Assembly (NCBI GenBank): GCA_019279435.1
Contig: JAAALK010000079.1
Coordinates: 59,947,915-60,011,914 of the forward strand
Direction: 5' to 3'
DNA: 64,000 bases
Source: Zizania palustris
Lineage: Eukaryota > Streptophyta > Magnoliopsida > Poales > Poaceae
A model generated the notes under the pieces. That model worked only from the letters and a program-made list of their open reading frames with translations. It did no database searches and was not told the DNA's origin. The position numbers were made by a program, and so were the translations under genes. Positions 23,249 to 34,392 of this stretch are shown piece after piece (within the stretch, counting starts at the first letter, position 1; every line of letters starts with the position of its first letter).

Positions 23249-23970
23249 ATGAGTTGCAATGGTTGCCGCGTGCTACGGAAGGGGTGCAGCGACGGCTGCG
23301 TGCTGCGGCCGTGCCTCCAGTGGATAGAAGCCGCCGACGCGCAGGGCCACGCCACCGTCTTCGTGGCCAAGTTCTTCGGCCGCGCCGGCCTCATCTCCTT
23401 CATCTCCGCCGTCCCCGACGCGCAGCGACCTGGTACGTGCAAACAAACGATCAGCTAGTTCGCTGCTCTAGGGATCGAGCTCTGCATGGAGGAGGACGGA
23501 GGTGACCGTGTATCTGTTGGTTGTGCGCAGCGTTGTTTCAGTCGTTGCTGTACGAGGCGGCGGGGCGGACCATCAACCCGGTGCACGGCGCAGTGGGGCT
23601 GCTCTGGACGGGCAACTGGCACTTGTGCCAGGCCGCCGTCGAGACCGTGCTGCGGGGAGGCGCCATCGGTCCGCTGCCGGAGCTCGGCGTGCCCTGGTCC
23701 TGCGGCGCCGGCGGCGACCTCTACGGCGCCGCAAAGCGCAACGGAGGCGGCGGGTCGACCTTCTCTACGGCGAAGCGGCCGGGGAGGAAGGCTGAGGCGC
23801 CTGCAGCCCCGGCGTGCGACCTTGGCATGTGCCTCAGCCCCAGGTCTCCGTCGGCGGCTGGGGAAAGGAGGCCGGCGCTGCGGCCGGGGACGCCGTCCAT
23901 CAGCTCCGATGAGTCCGTCACCACAACCGGCGGCGAGAGGGATCCTCTGCTGCTCAACCTTTTCTTCTGA
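23249..23970 (+). CDS. Class II LOB-domain (LBD/AS2-like) transcription factor
   Basis: The exons are 23,249-23,432 and 23,531-23,970, joined in phase (QRP|ALFQ) to give 207 residues. LBD proteins are plant-specific nuclear DNA-binding factors. The zinc-finger-like C-block C3-x2-C6-x6-C13-x3-C17 ([15 protein letters not shown]) is complete and is followed by a GAS block ([15 protein letters not shown]). The segment [21 protein letters not shown] together with [15 protein letters not shown] is typical of class II members (the Arabidopsis LBD37-42 group), which lack the class I leucine zipper. Arabidopsis LBD37/38/39 repress anthocyanin genes and nitrogen-responsive genes; whether this gene does so is not shown. 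The C-terminus is variable and ends in an acidic/Ser segment plus LLLNLFF. The start is the first ATG in frame with the C-block. No defects are seen. Confidence 0.93.
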
Positions 23971-24758
23971 CGCCGGCAGCCAATCCAACTAGCTAGCAAA
24001 CTAATCCTAATCATTTCGCGGCGTACGTGGGTGCATCGTCACCTCCTCCTTGTACTCGATCCCGGCGACGAAGCATTCGAATCTTCTCCTCGCCGGGGTG
24101 CCTAGCTTCTTGCCTTTCGTTTTCTTTTACTAGTCTCGGTTTTTTTGATGTGTACGTATAAACAAAAATTTCCGGCCGGCCTGCATGCCCTGTTTGCGTG
24201 GGCGAGATGACAGCGCCGCCGCCGGTGACCACCTCCATTCCTGCAGACTCCAGCAACCCTTTTAAATTCCTCTGCTCCTTCAAATTACAAGCAATTCAAC
24301 ATTGAGCAAGCTCGATACACTACGATTGTGATCACAGGTCAGTTGCACCTGCACACACAGAACTACTATCCAAGAAGCCAACACGAGCATCATTGGCTCG
24401 CAGCATCCGGACGTGTTTGAGCTGGGACTAGGGAGCACGCCGCCGGCGCCGCGGCTTGAGGTGTTGACGCGGCCGGGCGCGGAGCTCGAGCCGGGAGAGA
24501 GACCGACACGGACGCCCCAAAGTCCATCCTAGTTTTGTACCGCTTGTGCGGAACGACAAAAGCGAGCACACGTAACGAAGCATCACACGACACGTACCGC
24601 ACCGATGCAGCAGGCCGAACGGTGGCTGGTTTTTTCCAACCCTGCTTGCTAGTCTTATCGTCTTCCATGTTTTGACGTCTCTCTTGATAAAAAAAATCCA
24701 AGAGAAAACATTAATCAAGATTCACGGTACACAAACAGCTTCTCCATGTCGGATGTAG
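23971..24758. other. LBD 3' flank, no gene recognised
   Basis: Probably holds the LBD 3' UTR. Moderately GC-rich frames on the minus strand at 24,390-24,718 overlap each other in two frames and match nothing I know. Confidence 0.4.
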
Positions 24759-24759
24759 C

Positions 24760-24946
24760 GGCTAAATTTTAGCTTTGAGTTATATCAGATGTTTTGATAT
24801 CAATTTGAAAAATTAAATTTGAATTAATTATAAAAATAATTACAAAATCGGAAGATAATTTGCTTGACAAATTTATTAAGCCTAATTAATCCTTAATTAA
24901 CAAATGTTTATTGTAGTATCATATTATTGTCAAATCATGGCGTAAT
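24760..24946. mobile_element. Decayed MITE related to the 8,392-8,700 element
   Basis: Shared wording with the earlier element includes 'ttattaagcctaattaat', 'caaatgtttattgtagta' and 'tgtcaaatcatgg' near the right side. It abuts the next MITE. Confidence 0.5.
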
Positions 24947-24949
24947 TAA

Positions 24950-25379
24950 GAGCATCTCCAAGAGATCTTCTAAATTTTAGTCCCTAAATCACATATAGGG
25001 ATCATCTTAAACTTTATCTTTCTAAAAATTAATTAATCTACAACAGTTTCCCTATAATCTCAATTCCTATTTTTTAAATCCTACAAATATGATCTATAAT
25101 ATATAATAATTTTGTGTAAAACCATAATGCATTTAAATATGTATATCATCCAACTTATAACAACATATACGAGAAAAAATAATGCACATACAAGAAAAAA
25201 TATGTACAAATATAAATTAAGATTTGCTAAACTAACCCTATATTTGAGAGAGATGAATGGTGATTTAGGTAATGAATTAGAAAAAGACTTATTTAGAGAA
25301 ACTCTTGGAGCTTCATTTTTCACAAAAATACTTACATTCAAATTTAAGTAGTCATATGAGTAATCTCTTGGAGATGCTC
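24950..25379. mobile_element. Tourist-type (PIF/Harbinger) MITE with intact ends
   Basis: The TIR GAGCATCTCCAAGAGAT (24,950-24,966) is matched perfectly by its reverse complement at 25,363-25,379. The three-base duplication TAA flanks both sides (24,947-24,949 and 25,380-25,382), the signature of PIF/Harbinger movement. It is 430 bases, AT-rich and non-coding. Perfect TIRs suggest a fairly recent insertion. Confidence 0.9.
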
Positions 25380-25382
25380 TAA

Positions 25383-26639
25383 CTCATTAAATTCGTATTG
25401 CGAATAATATTTAGTTCTGATATAGCGTGAATTTTGAGCAACCACGAACACGATAGAGATAGATGATAGAATAGAACCGTTTTAGAGTTCGATATCTCCG
25501 TGAGGTGGAGTCCACACTCCACAACTCCACAGTCGCAAGTTGCAAAGCGATTCGATCATGGCGCCGCGCCGCGCCGCGGCCCAAGGAGGCGGGCCCGGAC
25601 AGCTGCCCCCAAAAGGCAACCTCGATCGACAAGTGGCCGTGCAAATGCAAAGAGAAAGAGAAAGGGGAAGAGGAAGGAAGGGTCGGGTGTCCCCATCTGC
25701 CCGTGGGTCCTGCTCCTGAGCCACGCAGACGCACTACCGATCCCCACGCGAATCCACCCAGCAACGCTTCTCCTGCCTGCGCGCAGTGCAGCCTGCTCGT
25801 CTATCCATATCCAATTGATGAGTCGAAAAGAGATCGGATATGGACGGGGCATCGTAGCGTTCTCATTTTCGCAGATTTTTATTTAGAAAATTTTCGCCTT
25901 GTTCACAGGTAAAGCTGTGCCTGTGCATCGTGCACGGGACTCGTGACTCGTCTCTCGGCTGCTGGGCGGCTGGGTGTCTGCCGGCGGCGGCGCGTGCAAA
26001 CGAGACCCGGATCACCGGGGGCATGGACGGATGGGGTGTGGGGTGTCCACGTCCGGTGTGTTGCCTCGCCGCGAAGTTTCGCCGCGCCTCCCCGGGGCTC
26101 GGAGGGTGGGGCCCGCCCGCGCGCGCGCAGCGCGGCCATTTGGGTTTTGGGCGCAGCCCAGCCGCCCGTTAACGGATCCAGTAGAGTTCTGTTCGAAATT
26201 CAAATCTGACATTAATGATTTGTTTTCAAGTTGTTTTCTTGAGAGTATTCAAATCATAATAATTTTAGAACACAACAAAATCGTTACAAATAATAAAAAT
26301 TTTTGTTAGGCCCAATAGTCTCCAAATATTTACAGGTCGCAATCACCTTAAAGCAAATGATTGTAATCATGACATTGAGCCCTGTTTGTTGGTGGGAGCT
26401 TTTGGCCGGATATACTTTTAGTATCCATAAGTTTTCTAAATGATATCTTAGTAGTTATTTTTTTGATTTTGCAGATTTTTATTTACTCACTATATTACTA
26501 AATAAAATTCATCTACTCAACAATCAGCCACTCCAACAAGCCTTAAATTAACTATTTCTGAGAATCCGCAGCTCTTAGGACCTGAAGCTTACGAGCACTC
26601 TGCGTTTACCATGAAAGCTTTGTGAGACCTAGAGGGGGC
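25383..26639. other. Intergenic region with a GC-rich island
   Basis: A GC-rich stretch (about 25,500-26,170) has long open frames in several overlapping phases on both strands, which is typical of composition rather than coding. A MITE-end-like word (GCCCTGTTTGTTGG) occurs at about 26,380. No gene is supported. Confidence 0.4.
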
Positions 26640-26795
26640 TATAATTTTCCAAAGTAAGTCACTGTTGTAACAACATAATTTGACAAAGTATTTTTTTTTC
26701 ATTTTTTCAGTTAAATGAAGTCTACACAATTACTAACCATGATATTTTTTAAATTATAGAAAATTGTAATTACATTTTTTATAAATTTCCGTATA
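26640..26795. mobile_element. Possible family A MITE upstream of the NOP58 copy
   Basis: It contains 'ctataattttcc' on the left and 'gaaaattgtaattacatttt' on the right, resembling the ends of the 7,620 and 13,740 elements. The similarity is weaker and the ends are not fixed. Confidence 0.35.
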
Positions 26796-26996
26796 AAATT
26801 CTTTAATTTCTCTAAAACCCTTGCCGCGTCTCTCTCCGTCGCCCTCTCGCCGCAGCCGAAAGGCGCGGAGAGCCGGAGACCCGAGGTTTGCCGCGTTCTA
26901 TGTTCTAGCAGCTCGATTTGACGTAAAAGACTGGTTTTGGGTTTGTTTGTGCCGGTGCCTGTAAGCGAGGTGAGGGGTTTTGCACACTGGTCAGAG

Positions 26997-29855
26997 ATGC
27001 TGGTGCTGTTCGAGACGCCCGCGGGGTTCGCCCTCTTCAAGGTGCAGGACGAGGGCAAGCTCGACAAGGTCAAGGTGAGTCTTTCACCGCCGCCGCTTCA
27101 GCTCTTGGATTGCTTTTCAATGGCGTCTTCAGTGGACTTACTGTGCTAGTGCTACTCATTTTTTCTTGTTTTCTAGGACCCGTGGAAGGAGTTCACGACG
27201 TCGGACTCGGCAAGAAAGGTTCGCGCTTTTCTTCTCTACAAGTCGAAATTTCCCCTCTTTTGCAATGACGTCAGTGCAGGATTGATCGCTTGTCATTTGA
27301 GTTAAATCAGCCAGATACCATGGTTTCAGTAAGATTTTCAATACACATGTTTGGCATAGAAGATCATCTTGATAGAATGATAGTATTGGGAACTCTGACT
27401 TTGAAGCAAAGTTATTTTCCAGAAGCTAGAAAAATACTAACTGCAGTTTTGTTTTAAACGTATTATTTGTTAGCTAGAAAAATTCAGTAACCTATAATAT
27501 ATATACAACATCTCCTGTAATGAAGCCTACTATGGCCCTGTTTGGTAGGAATTCTTAGGCCCGATTCTACAGAGAATATCTAGAATCATTGTTAAATGGG
27601 TAAAATGGAATGAAGTAATTCATGCTAGAACTTTAGAATTGATTTTCCTTTTTCTATTGTGGTAGAGAGCCAGGTAAACCATTGATTCTAGAAGCTGAGG
27701 ATAATATTTATACATTTTTGAAGTATATGAGCACACCATACATTATAAGTATATGATTCATAGTTTATATTATTTATTCATTTATATTATAGTTTCAGAT
27801 CATATAATATATATAAGCTGTCACATATATAATGCAACCCAAAGATAGGGGTATAATGGTAGTTTCAGAGTATCCTCTTACAAGAATTAGAATATAGTCA
27901 TACAACCAAACAATTTCACAACTTAATCTAATTCACCACATAATCACATCCAGAGAGAATCAGAAATAAAAATCAGCAGAATTAGAATTCAGATCCATGC
28001 CAAATGAGCACTACATATTCTGGCAGTTTCATGCCTATAGAGTGACTAGGAGAATAAATTTGTGTTGACCATTGCTTCCTGATGCACTTTGTATTAACGA
28101 AAAATGCATATACATGATCTCAACTATATTACTTCACTAGGAATTGCAATGAGCCTCTCCATATCTGTCTCTTAACTCTATAAAATTATTTTTCTTTCTG
28201 ACCAAACAAATCAACTTTTATTTAGGTGGTTGAGCTGAAGGCTTTCAACAAGTTTGAGAACACATCTGATGCCCTTTCTGATGCAACCCTCATTATTGAC
28301 AGCAAGCCAAGCAAGGGTTTGCGCAAGTTCTTGCAGAAGCATTGTGAGGGTGAAACATTAGCTGTTGCTGACTCTAAACTTGGAAATGCTATAACAGAGA
28401 AGTTGATTAGTTTGGTTTCTTGGTTGCTTTGTTGTTGTTCTGTTCAACCACCAATCCTGCTGATAATCTAATGTGGTTTTGCAGAAAATTAACTGCCTTC
28501 ATAATAGTGCTGTGATGGAGCTCATGAGAGGTTTAAGAAACCAACTCACTGAGCTTATATCTGGTTTGGGTGCACAAGACCTTGGTCCAATGAGCCTACT
28601 GTTAACCTTACCTACTGGCTACCTCCCATTTGTAATTAATCAGTTCATCATCTCACTGGTTAATGGTTATATAGTCAAGAGGTCTTACTTTTTTGTGTGT
28701 AAATAACCCTTCATGGCATGATAACTGAGGTGAACAATCTATTGTTTCTGGTTATACAGGTTGATACTATGATCGTTCAGGCCATTGGCTTATTGGATGA
28801 TCTTGACAAGGAGCTTAACACTTATGCCATGAGGGTTCTTGAATGGTATGGGTGGCACTTCCCAGAGCTCACTGAAATAGTAACTGATAACATACATTAT
28901 GCAAAGGTCGCGAAGATGATGGGCAATCGAACTAACGCAGTCAACCTTGATTTTTCTGAGGTAAATTCTGAACATAACTAAATCTGATTGCGACTATGCA
29001 TGAAATTGGTTGTTTATTTAGAAGCTATATAATTTTCAGATACTTTCAGACGATGAGGTCGAAGCACAGTTAAAGGAGGCTGCGGTGATATCCATGGGAA
29101 CAGAAGTTAGTGAGCTTGACTTGCTAAATATCAGGGAGCTGTGTGATCAAGTATTATCTCTTTCTGAGTACAGAGCCCAGCTGTTTGACTATCTTAGAAG
29201 CAGGATGAACACTATCTCACCAACTTTGACCACACTTGTGGGTGAATTAGTTGGTGCTCGCCTTATTGCACATGGTGGCAGTTTGGTAAATTTGGCCAAG
29301 CAGCCTGGCAGTACAATTCAGATACTTGGTGCAGAGAAGGTGAGTTCCTACCTGTAATCCTGGAAAGATTAATTATGTTTTCCTCTTGGCTTTTTGCAAG
29401 ATAGGCTCTCGTTTTTTGGATTTGATATCTATAACCATGGGAAAATGAAGCTTGATTAGTGGCTGGAAGTTTGCAATGTTTCTTTTGTTGATAACTTGAT
29501 ATCATATTTTCCATATGACTCATGCCAATCTGATGCTGCCATGTTGTTGTCTTTCCTAATGATGTTGTGGTGACATCCATTAACGTCTTGGTTGCAAGTA
29601 ATTTGTTTGTGTGATCAGTTAACACTAAATAAATTTAACATTGTTTCTCTCCAGGCTTTGTTCAGAGCTCTCAAGACAAAGCATGCTACGCCAAAGTATG
29701 GTCTCATCTACCATGCATCCTTAATCGGTCAGGCAGCTCCAAAGCACAAAGGAAAGATTTCTCGTTCTCTCGCTGCAAAAACTGCTCTTGCCATCAGGTA
29801 TGATGCTCTTGGTGATGGTGAAGACAACTCCATCGGTCTTGAGAGTCGAATCAAG
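26997..29855 (+). pseudogene. NOP58: NOP58 (box C/D snoRNP core protein) copy, 3'-truncated
   Basis: NOP58 is a nucleolar core protein of box C/D snoRNPs, which guide rRNA 2'-O-methylation. The exons seen are 26997-27074 (MLVLFETPAGFALFKVQDEG), 27177-27218, 28226-28405, 28485-28598, 28760-28960, 29040-29339 and 29655-29855. They cover the N-terminal domain, the coiled coil and most of the Nop domain ([53 protein letters not shown]). Three defects are seen. After 28,405 the donor reads AT rather than GT. About 17 residues normally following LGPMSL are absent after 28,598, with no in-phase donor there. No exon for the C-terminal part or the Lys-rich KKE/D tail follows before the next gene. I infer a partial duplicate or decayed gene. 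A functional protein would need unannotated splicing and a 3' end elsewhere. Confidence 0.85.
27532..28012. mobile_element. MITE-like insertion in NOP58 intron 2
   Basis: Begins GGCCCTGTTTGGTAGG and ends near GCCAAATGAGCAC, a typical hAT-MITE pair of ends. The subterminal words 'gaattcttagg' and 'gaattagaattc' are also roughly inverted. Boundaries are approximate. Confidence 0.5.
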
Positions 29856-30247
29856 GTATTTAATTTGTGGAAACACTTTTTTCTGTATCCATTACACTTT
29901 TCTGTATCCATAACATTTTTTTCTTCAACTGAACTACTTGATATCAAATATGAAGCTCATAACTTACAATAGTTTTTTATATCTACCACTCAATATAGCT
30001 TATAATAATCTTTTTAATCTGTAGTAACATAAACTGCTCAGCAATAATGCAAGCATTAATCTGTTGGTGAGATGGTTACCTAATAAATACACGAAACAAA
30101 TGCAAATAACAGCCATTTCTTGTGTTGCTGTTTCTGATGTGGGTCGTTCCTGTGGTGATCATAAAAACTTGAACTGTTTCTTACTGCATGCCATCTCGAC
30201 TAAAATTGTCCAACCTGACGTGACGATCTCCAAGTCTGCACTCAACA
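29856..30247. other. Gap between the NOP58 copy and DUF247
   Basis: Holds the start of an intron-like sequence after the last NOP58 exon (donor GTATTT) and then the putative DUF247 upstream region. No NOP58 C-terminal exon is found. Confidence 0.5.
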
Positions 30248-31976
30248 ATGGCGCCTTTTGCAGGTCTGCAGTTCGATGAAGCGGAGTGGATCATTCGCAT
30301 TCGCCGCGTTCTTGACGAGGACACCGAGCTCGACGACGACAGCCAACCCATCTCCATCTTCGACGTCCCGAAGCCCCTACTGTGCAGCAAACCTGAGGCG
30401 TACATTCCTCAGCTGGTTGCAATTGGCCCGTACCACCATCGTCGCCGAGAGCTCCGCGACATGGAGATGTACAAGCTCTGTGCCGCCAGGAGAGCCCAGA
30501 GCCACCTCCCGGACAAGAACTTGAAGCAGCTCGTGGACATCTTTGCTGCGCTGGAGTACCGGATCCGCGCTCACTACCACAGGTCAGTACTGTCCGCCCA
30601 GATCCATTGTAGTATAAAATGTTGATTTCGTAATTTCTTCGTGTTTTTCTAGGCATCTGAGCGTCAGCAACGAGACGCTTGCATGGATGATGGCTATCGA
30701 CGTGTCGTTCCTACTCGAGTTCTTGCAGACGTTTAGCCGGAACGAGCAGCAGCGGAGGACACTGCAGAGGATCCCGTCAAGAATGTCGCATTTGGTCGAT
30801 CCGTCTCGCCGGACGTCCTCGCGGAGCATGGTGCTGCATGACATAGTGAAGCTGGAGAACCAGATCCCTCTGTTTCTGCTCGTGAAAGCGATGGACACGC
30901 GGAGCTGCAGGTCAAGCGGAGGCGGAGCAGGAGCAGCTCAACCTGTTGTGAGCTCGATGCTCGCTGGGTTCTTTCACGAGGTGTCGACGTTCGAGGGGAT
31001 GGCCTCTCCATGCACTGACGACGTTAGTCGACATGCCCACCTGCTTGATTTCCTCTACACCAGCATGGTTCCGTGCTGCGTCGTCGAAGGATCGGATGAC
31101 ACGACGGAACAAGCAGACGACGGATCACATCACGTGAAGAGGGCGGCTCTGCTTCCAGTGACAGAGTTGCTCATCAGATGTGGCGCCAAGTTTCTTTCGA
31201 TGGTGGCGGATTTCATGGTGAGGATCGTGTCCAGGTTCGCGTCCGCCATTCCATGCGTCTCGGTGATCGCACGGCCCATCGAGCAGCTGACCTCGAGTCA
31301 AACACAGCGGGGGTCTCAAGCTCGACGCAAGGCGGACGCGTCCTGCAGTCCTCGGAGTGAGAACGTATCGCCTCTGGCCGATGAGATCGCCGTGCCTTGC
31401 GTCGCCGAGCTGGTTTACTCCGGCGTCAAGTTCGTCCCAGCAAACGGTGGCCTCGCGGACATCGAGTTCTGCGCGGCAGCCGCGACGCTGCACCTCCCGG
31501 TGATCCGCGTCGACGGGATGAGTGAAACCGTGCTCCGGAACCTGGTCGCCTACGAGGCGGCGTCGGTCGGGTGCTGCACCCTCGTGCTGGCGAGGTACGT
31601 CGAGCTGATGAACGGGATCATCGACACCGACGAGGACGCTCGGCTGCTGAGGGAATCCGGGGTGATACGGAGCCACATGAAGAACGACCAGGAGGTGGCA
31701 GAGCTATGGAACGGGATGACGAGGTCGGTGAGGCTGACGAGGGTGGCGGCGCTGGACAGGGTGATCGACGGTCTGAACCGGCATCACAGCAGCTGCTGGA
31801 AGGTGAGGGTGAGGTCCTTCTTGAAGGAGCAGGAGGTTCTTGGCTCCAGGGAGATGGTGGCATGTGTCACCCTGCTTCTACTTGTCCTTTTCCTCAGCCT
31901 CCAGCTTTTCTGTGTTGCCCGGGGCGGCAGCATCCCTGCATCGCATGGCATGGCTAGGAGGACGGGCGCTGCTTGA
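30248..31976 (+). CDS. DUF247 (UPF0481) membrane-anchored protein
   Basis: The exons are 30,248-30,582 and 30,653-31,976, with a GT-AG intron of 70 bases joining in phase (HYHR|HLS), for 552 residues. DUF247 proteins are plant-specific and mostly of unknown biochemistry; some Lolium members are linked to grass self-incompatibility loci, but this copy has no such evidence. Family signatures are IFDVPKPLLCSKPEAYIPQ, VAIGPYHHRR, WMMAIDVSFLLEFLQTF, VLHDIVKLENQIPLFLL, ADIEFCAAAATLHLPVI, LRNLVAYEAA and the C-terminal hydrophobic segment VACVTLLLLVLFLSLQLFCV (about 514-533), probably a membrane anchor. Codons are GC-rich and no defect is visible. The ATG at 30,248 is the first in frame and gives the usual N-terminus. 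Confidence 0.9.
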
Positions 31977-31994
31977 TGTCAATATATATATATA

Positions 31995-32180
31995 TACATA
32001 AATGTTATCTTACACCACGAATGTAGAATAGCTATCCTATTGAGAAATTTTTTCACACCGACTATTTTCAGTAGTTGATTTTCTCAGTAGAATAGTAATT
32101 AAGTACTACTTTTTTCTCAGTAGTAGATTCTCTCGGTAGAATAGTTATACTACACCCGTGGTGTAGGATAGCATTTATAT
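31995..32180. mobile_element. Small TIR hairpin element in the DUF247 3' flank
   Basis: AAATGTTATCTTACACCACG at the left is matched by CGTGGTGTAGGATAGCATTT at the right, with internal GTAGAATAGCTAT / ATAGTTATACTAC also inverted. It is flanked by TA repeats and is probably a MITE about 170 bases long, possibly serving as the 3' UTR. Confidence 0.7.
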
Positions 32181-32988
32181 ATACATATTCTTTTGTCAAA
32201 AAGAGTACTCACTATTTTCTATAATATTATGTTTTGTTATGGTACAACATTTACCGTACTTTAAATTTATATGGACCATTGATTTTAATTATAATTAAAA
32301 TAAACTATAATTTAAAATACTTAGCTCTTTTGGAAGGGATGTTTTTCAAATGAATTTTGAAAGATTTAGTATAATTCTTATGAAAAATTTATAAAATTCT
32401 TGTATTTCAAAGGAGTTCTTAGTGACCGACAAAAAATTAGAAAGTCAGCAAAATTATAAAGTCTACACGGAAAATTGAAAAGTTAGCACGAAAAAATAGA
32501 AAGTATGCACAGAATAATCAAGGGTGACATATTACCTTCATCTTTAATCTTAACTATTAGATCAAAACAAATGAATTGTTCATAATATTTCCGATATACC
32601 ATAAAATTTTCCTATTATAATAGAGGAATAAATTTAACATAACATACTACAACATGTTCAGTTTTAATAGTGGAACATATTTAACATAATATAATAAAAC
32701 TTACTATATTATATTATAGAACAAAGAGAGTAGTAATCAACTTCAACCATGTATGTAGCTACTGTTTAGAATGTCCTTTTGTGGTATGAAATCTACAATC
32801 CGGCAAGTTTGCCATAACAAAACATTTCGTGATGTTATCCAAGGTTGTCTTGGCACGCATTGCCCTCGTGTTCGAGATCGATGGGCATTTCTTGTTTCTC
32901 TTTGCTACTTGGACGATCTACACATTCACTAGGGAAATAAAGATGTATTTTTATATAGTGGGAGATATTTTTCTTAGATTCTCCATAC
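32181..32988. other. AT-rich intergenic sequence before the CACTA element
   Basis: Contains a short block (about 32,425-32,520) in which 'aaa(g/t)t(c/a)agcac/tacac' words recur with a spacing of roughly 25 bases. No gene was recognised. Confidence 0.4.
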
Positions 32989-33007
32989 CACTACCGGAAA
33001 GAGTTTA

Positions 33008-33172
33008 TTTGCCGAGTGCCACACACTTTGCCGAGTGCATTTCATCGGGCACTCGGCATTGCCGAGTGCCACACACTTTGGCGAGTGCATTTCATCGGGC
33101 ACTCGACACAAAGGTTGTGTCGAGTGCCCGATGAAATGCACTCGGCAAAGTGTGTGGCACTCGGCAAAGACT
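33008..33172. repeat. Direct plus inverted subterminal repeats of the CACTA element
   Basis: A roughly 55-base unit (GCCGAGTGCCACACACTTTG, then GAGTGCATTTCATCGGGCACTC) occurs twice in direct order and then as an inverted copy, so 33,063-33,172 can fold into a nearly perfect hairpin with a tiny loop around CACAAAGGTTGTG. CACTA subterminal repeats are the usual binding sites of the element's own TNPA-like protein. Confidence 0.8.
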
Positions 33173-34392
33173 AGGGTTTGCCGAGTGTCACGCCATAAGC
33201 ACTCGGCAAAGCACCTGAAAAATCGCCCGCCCATTTTTTTGCTGACACCGTTATGGCGGAAGGGTTAAAAATCAATTTTGCCGAGTGCCACTAACGGACA
33301 CTCGGCAAATTCTATCCTTTGCCGAGTGCCACAAATAAAAACACTCGGCAAATAATATCTAGTTGCCATTATTTCATGTGAAAACATATTTTGAGTCCAT
33401 ATCACATTTTAAAAATATTTTAAACCTGATTTTTTTTACAGTCATAATTCAACATCTGTTAATCCATGGAAAATTTTCATATTTTTCAGAGTGGGTTTGC
33501 TATTTGTAATAAATTAATCATTTTTCTAGGATTTACTTCGAAGTGGGTCAAATTTCAACTGCACGTACATGAAATAATGACTCAAAAATTATAAAAAAAT
33601 CATAGTTATGTTCATGATTACATTTTTAATCTTTTACAACTAAATATAACTAAATATTTAAAATCTAATTTACGACACTCGACCGACAATATGGAACTTA
33701 ATGGTTTTTTAATTATAGAAAATTTAATTGTTGCCTAAAAATTTTTACACTTGACATGGTGTCATTATAGCATACATATATACTGTGGTAAAAATTTCAT
33801 AATGTTTCGACAAAATTTTCATGCAAAACCTTTTGAAATTTGACAATCTTCGAGAAGGTTTAGGAGTTTAGGGATGAAATGAGTGAGGTTTAGAAGCAAA
33901 TCGATATTCAAATCTTTGTTTGAACTTAAAACTTTTTGTACTACTAAAACTCAATTTATCTTATACCATGTCAAAAATTGGCAATTTTTAGAGTTAGTTT
34001 GCTATTTTTGGTTAATTAAAGTTGTTTATAGGATTTTAAGTAAAAGATCCCAAATTTAAACTACACGTGCCTTATATTTGTTTATTTGAACTTAAAAATT
34101 TTGTAGGATGCAATATTAGTGTATATTATATAATGCCAAATTATGGGATTTTTTACTGTCTTTATTCTAATTTAGTTTTTTTTAAAACAATTTTTAAAAT
34201 TTTTTGCCGAGTGCAATTATCTGTGGCACTCGGCAAAGAGCAAATAAATATTCTTTGCCGAGTGCTATTTAAAAAGCACTCGGCAAAGTAGTGTAGGAAC
34301 CCATTATTTCATGTGAACTCATAATGTATGCACACATATGTCATTTTATACATTTTTTGAAATTTATTTATTTTTACAATTTTAATTCAACA

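Noticed and set aside
8980..23970. A biosynthetic gene cluster around ANS
   Set aside because: Neighbours (NF-YB, BUB3, LBD, NOP58 copy) are unrelated housekeeping or regulatory genes, and no other flavonoid enzyme is present.
25482..26212. Several overlapping open frames on both strands in a GC-rich island
   Set aside because: Frames overlap in several phases, have biased composition (Arg, Pro, Gly, Ala), lack any domain and show no splice logic.
30248..31976. DUF247 as a self-incompatibility determinant
   Set aside because: Only some DUF247 genes are linked to the grass S/Z loci. No partner stigma gene or other locus marker is present, and the family is large.
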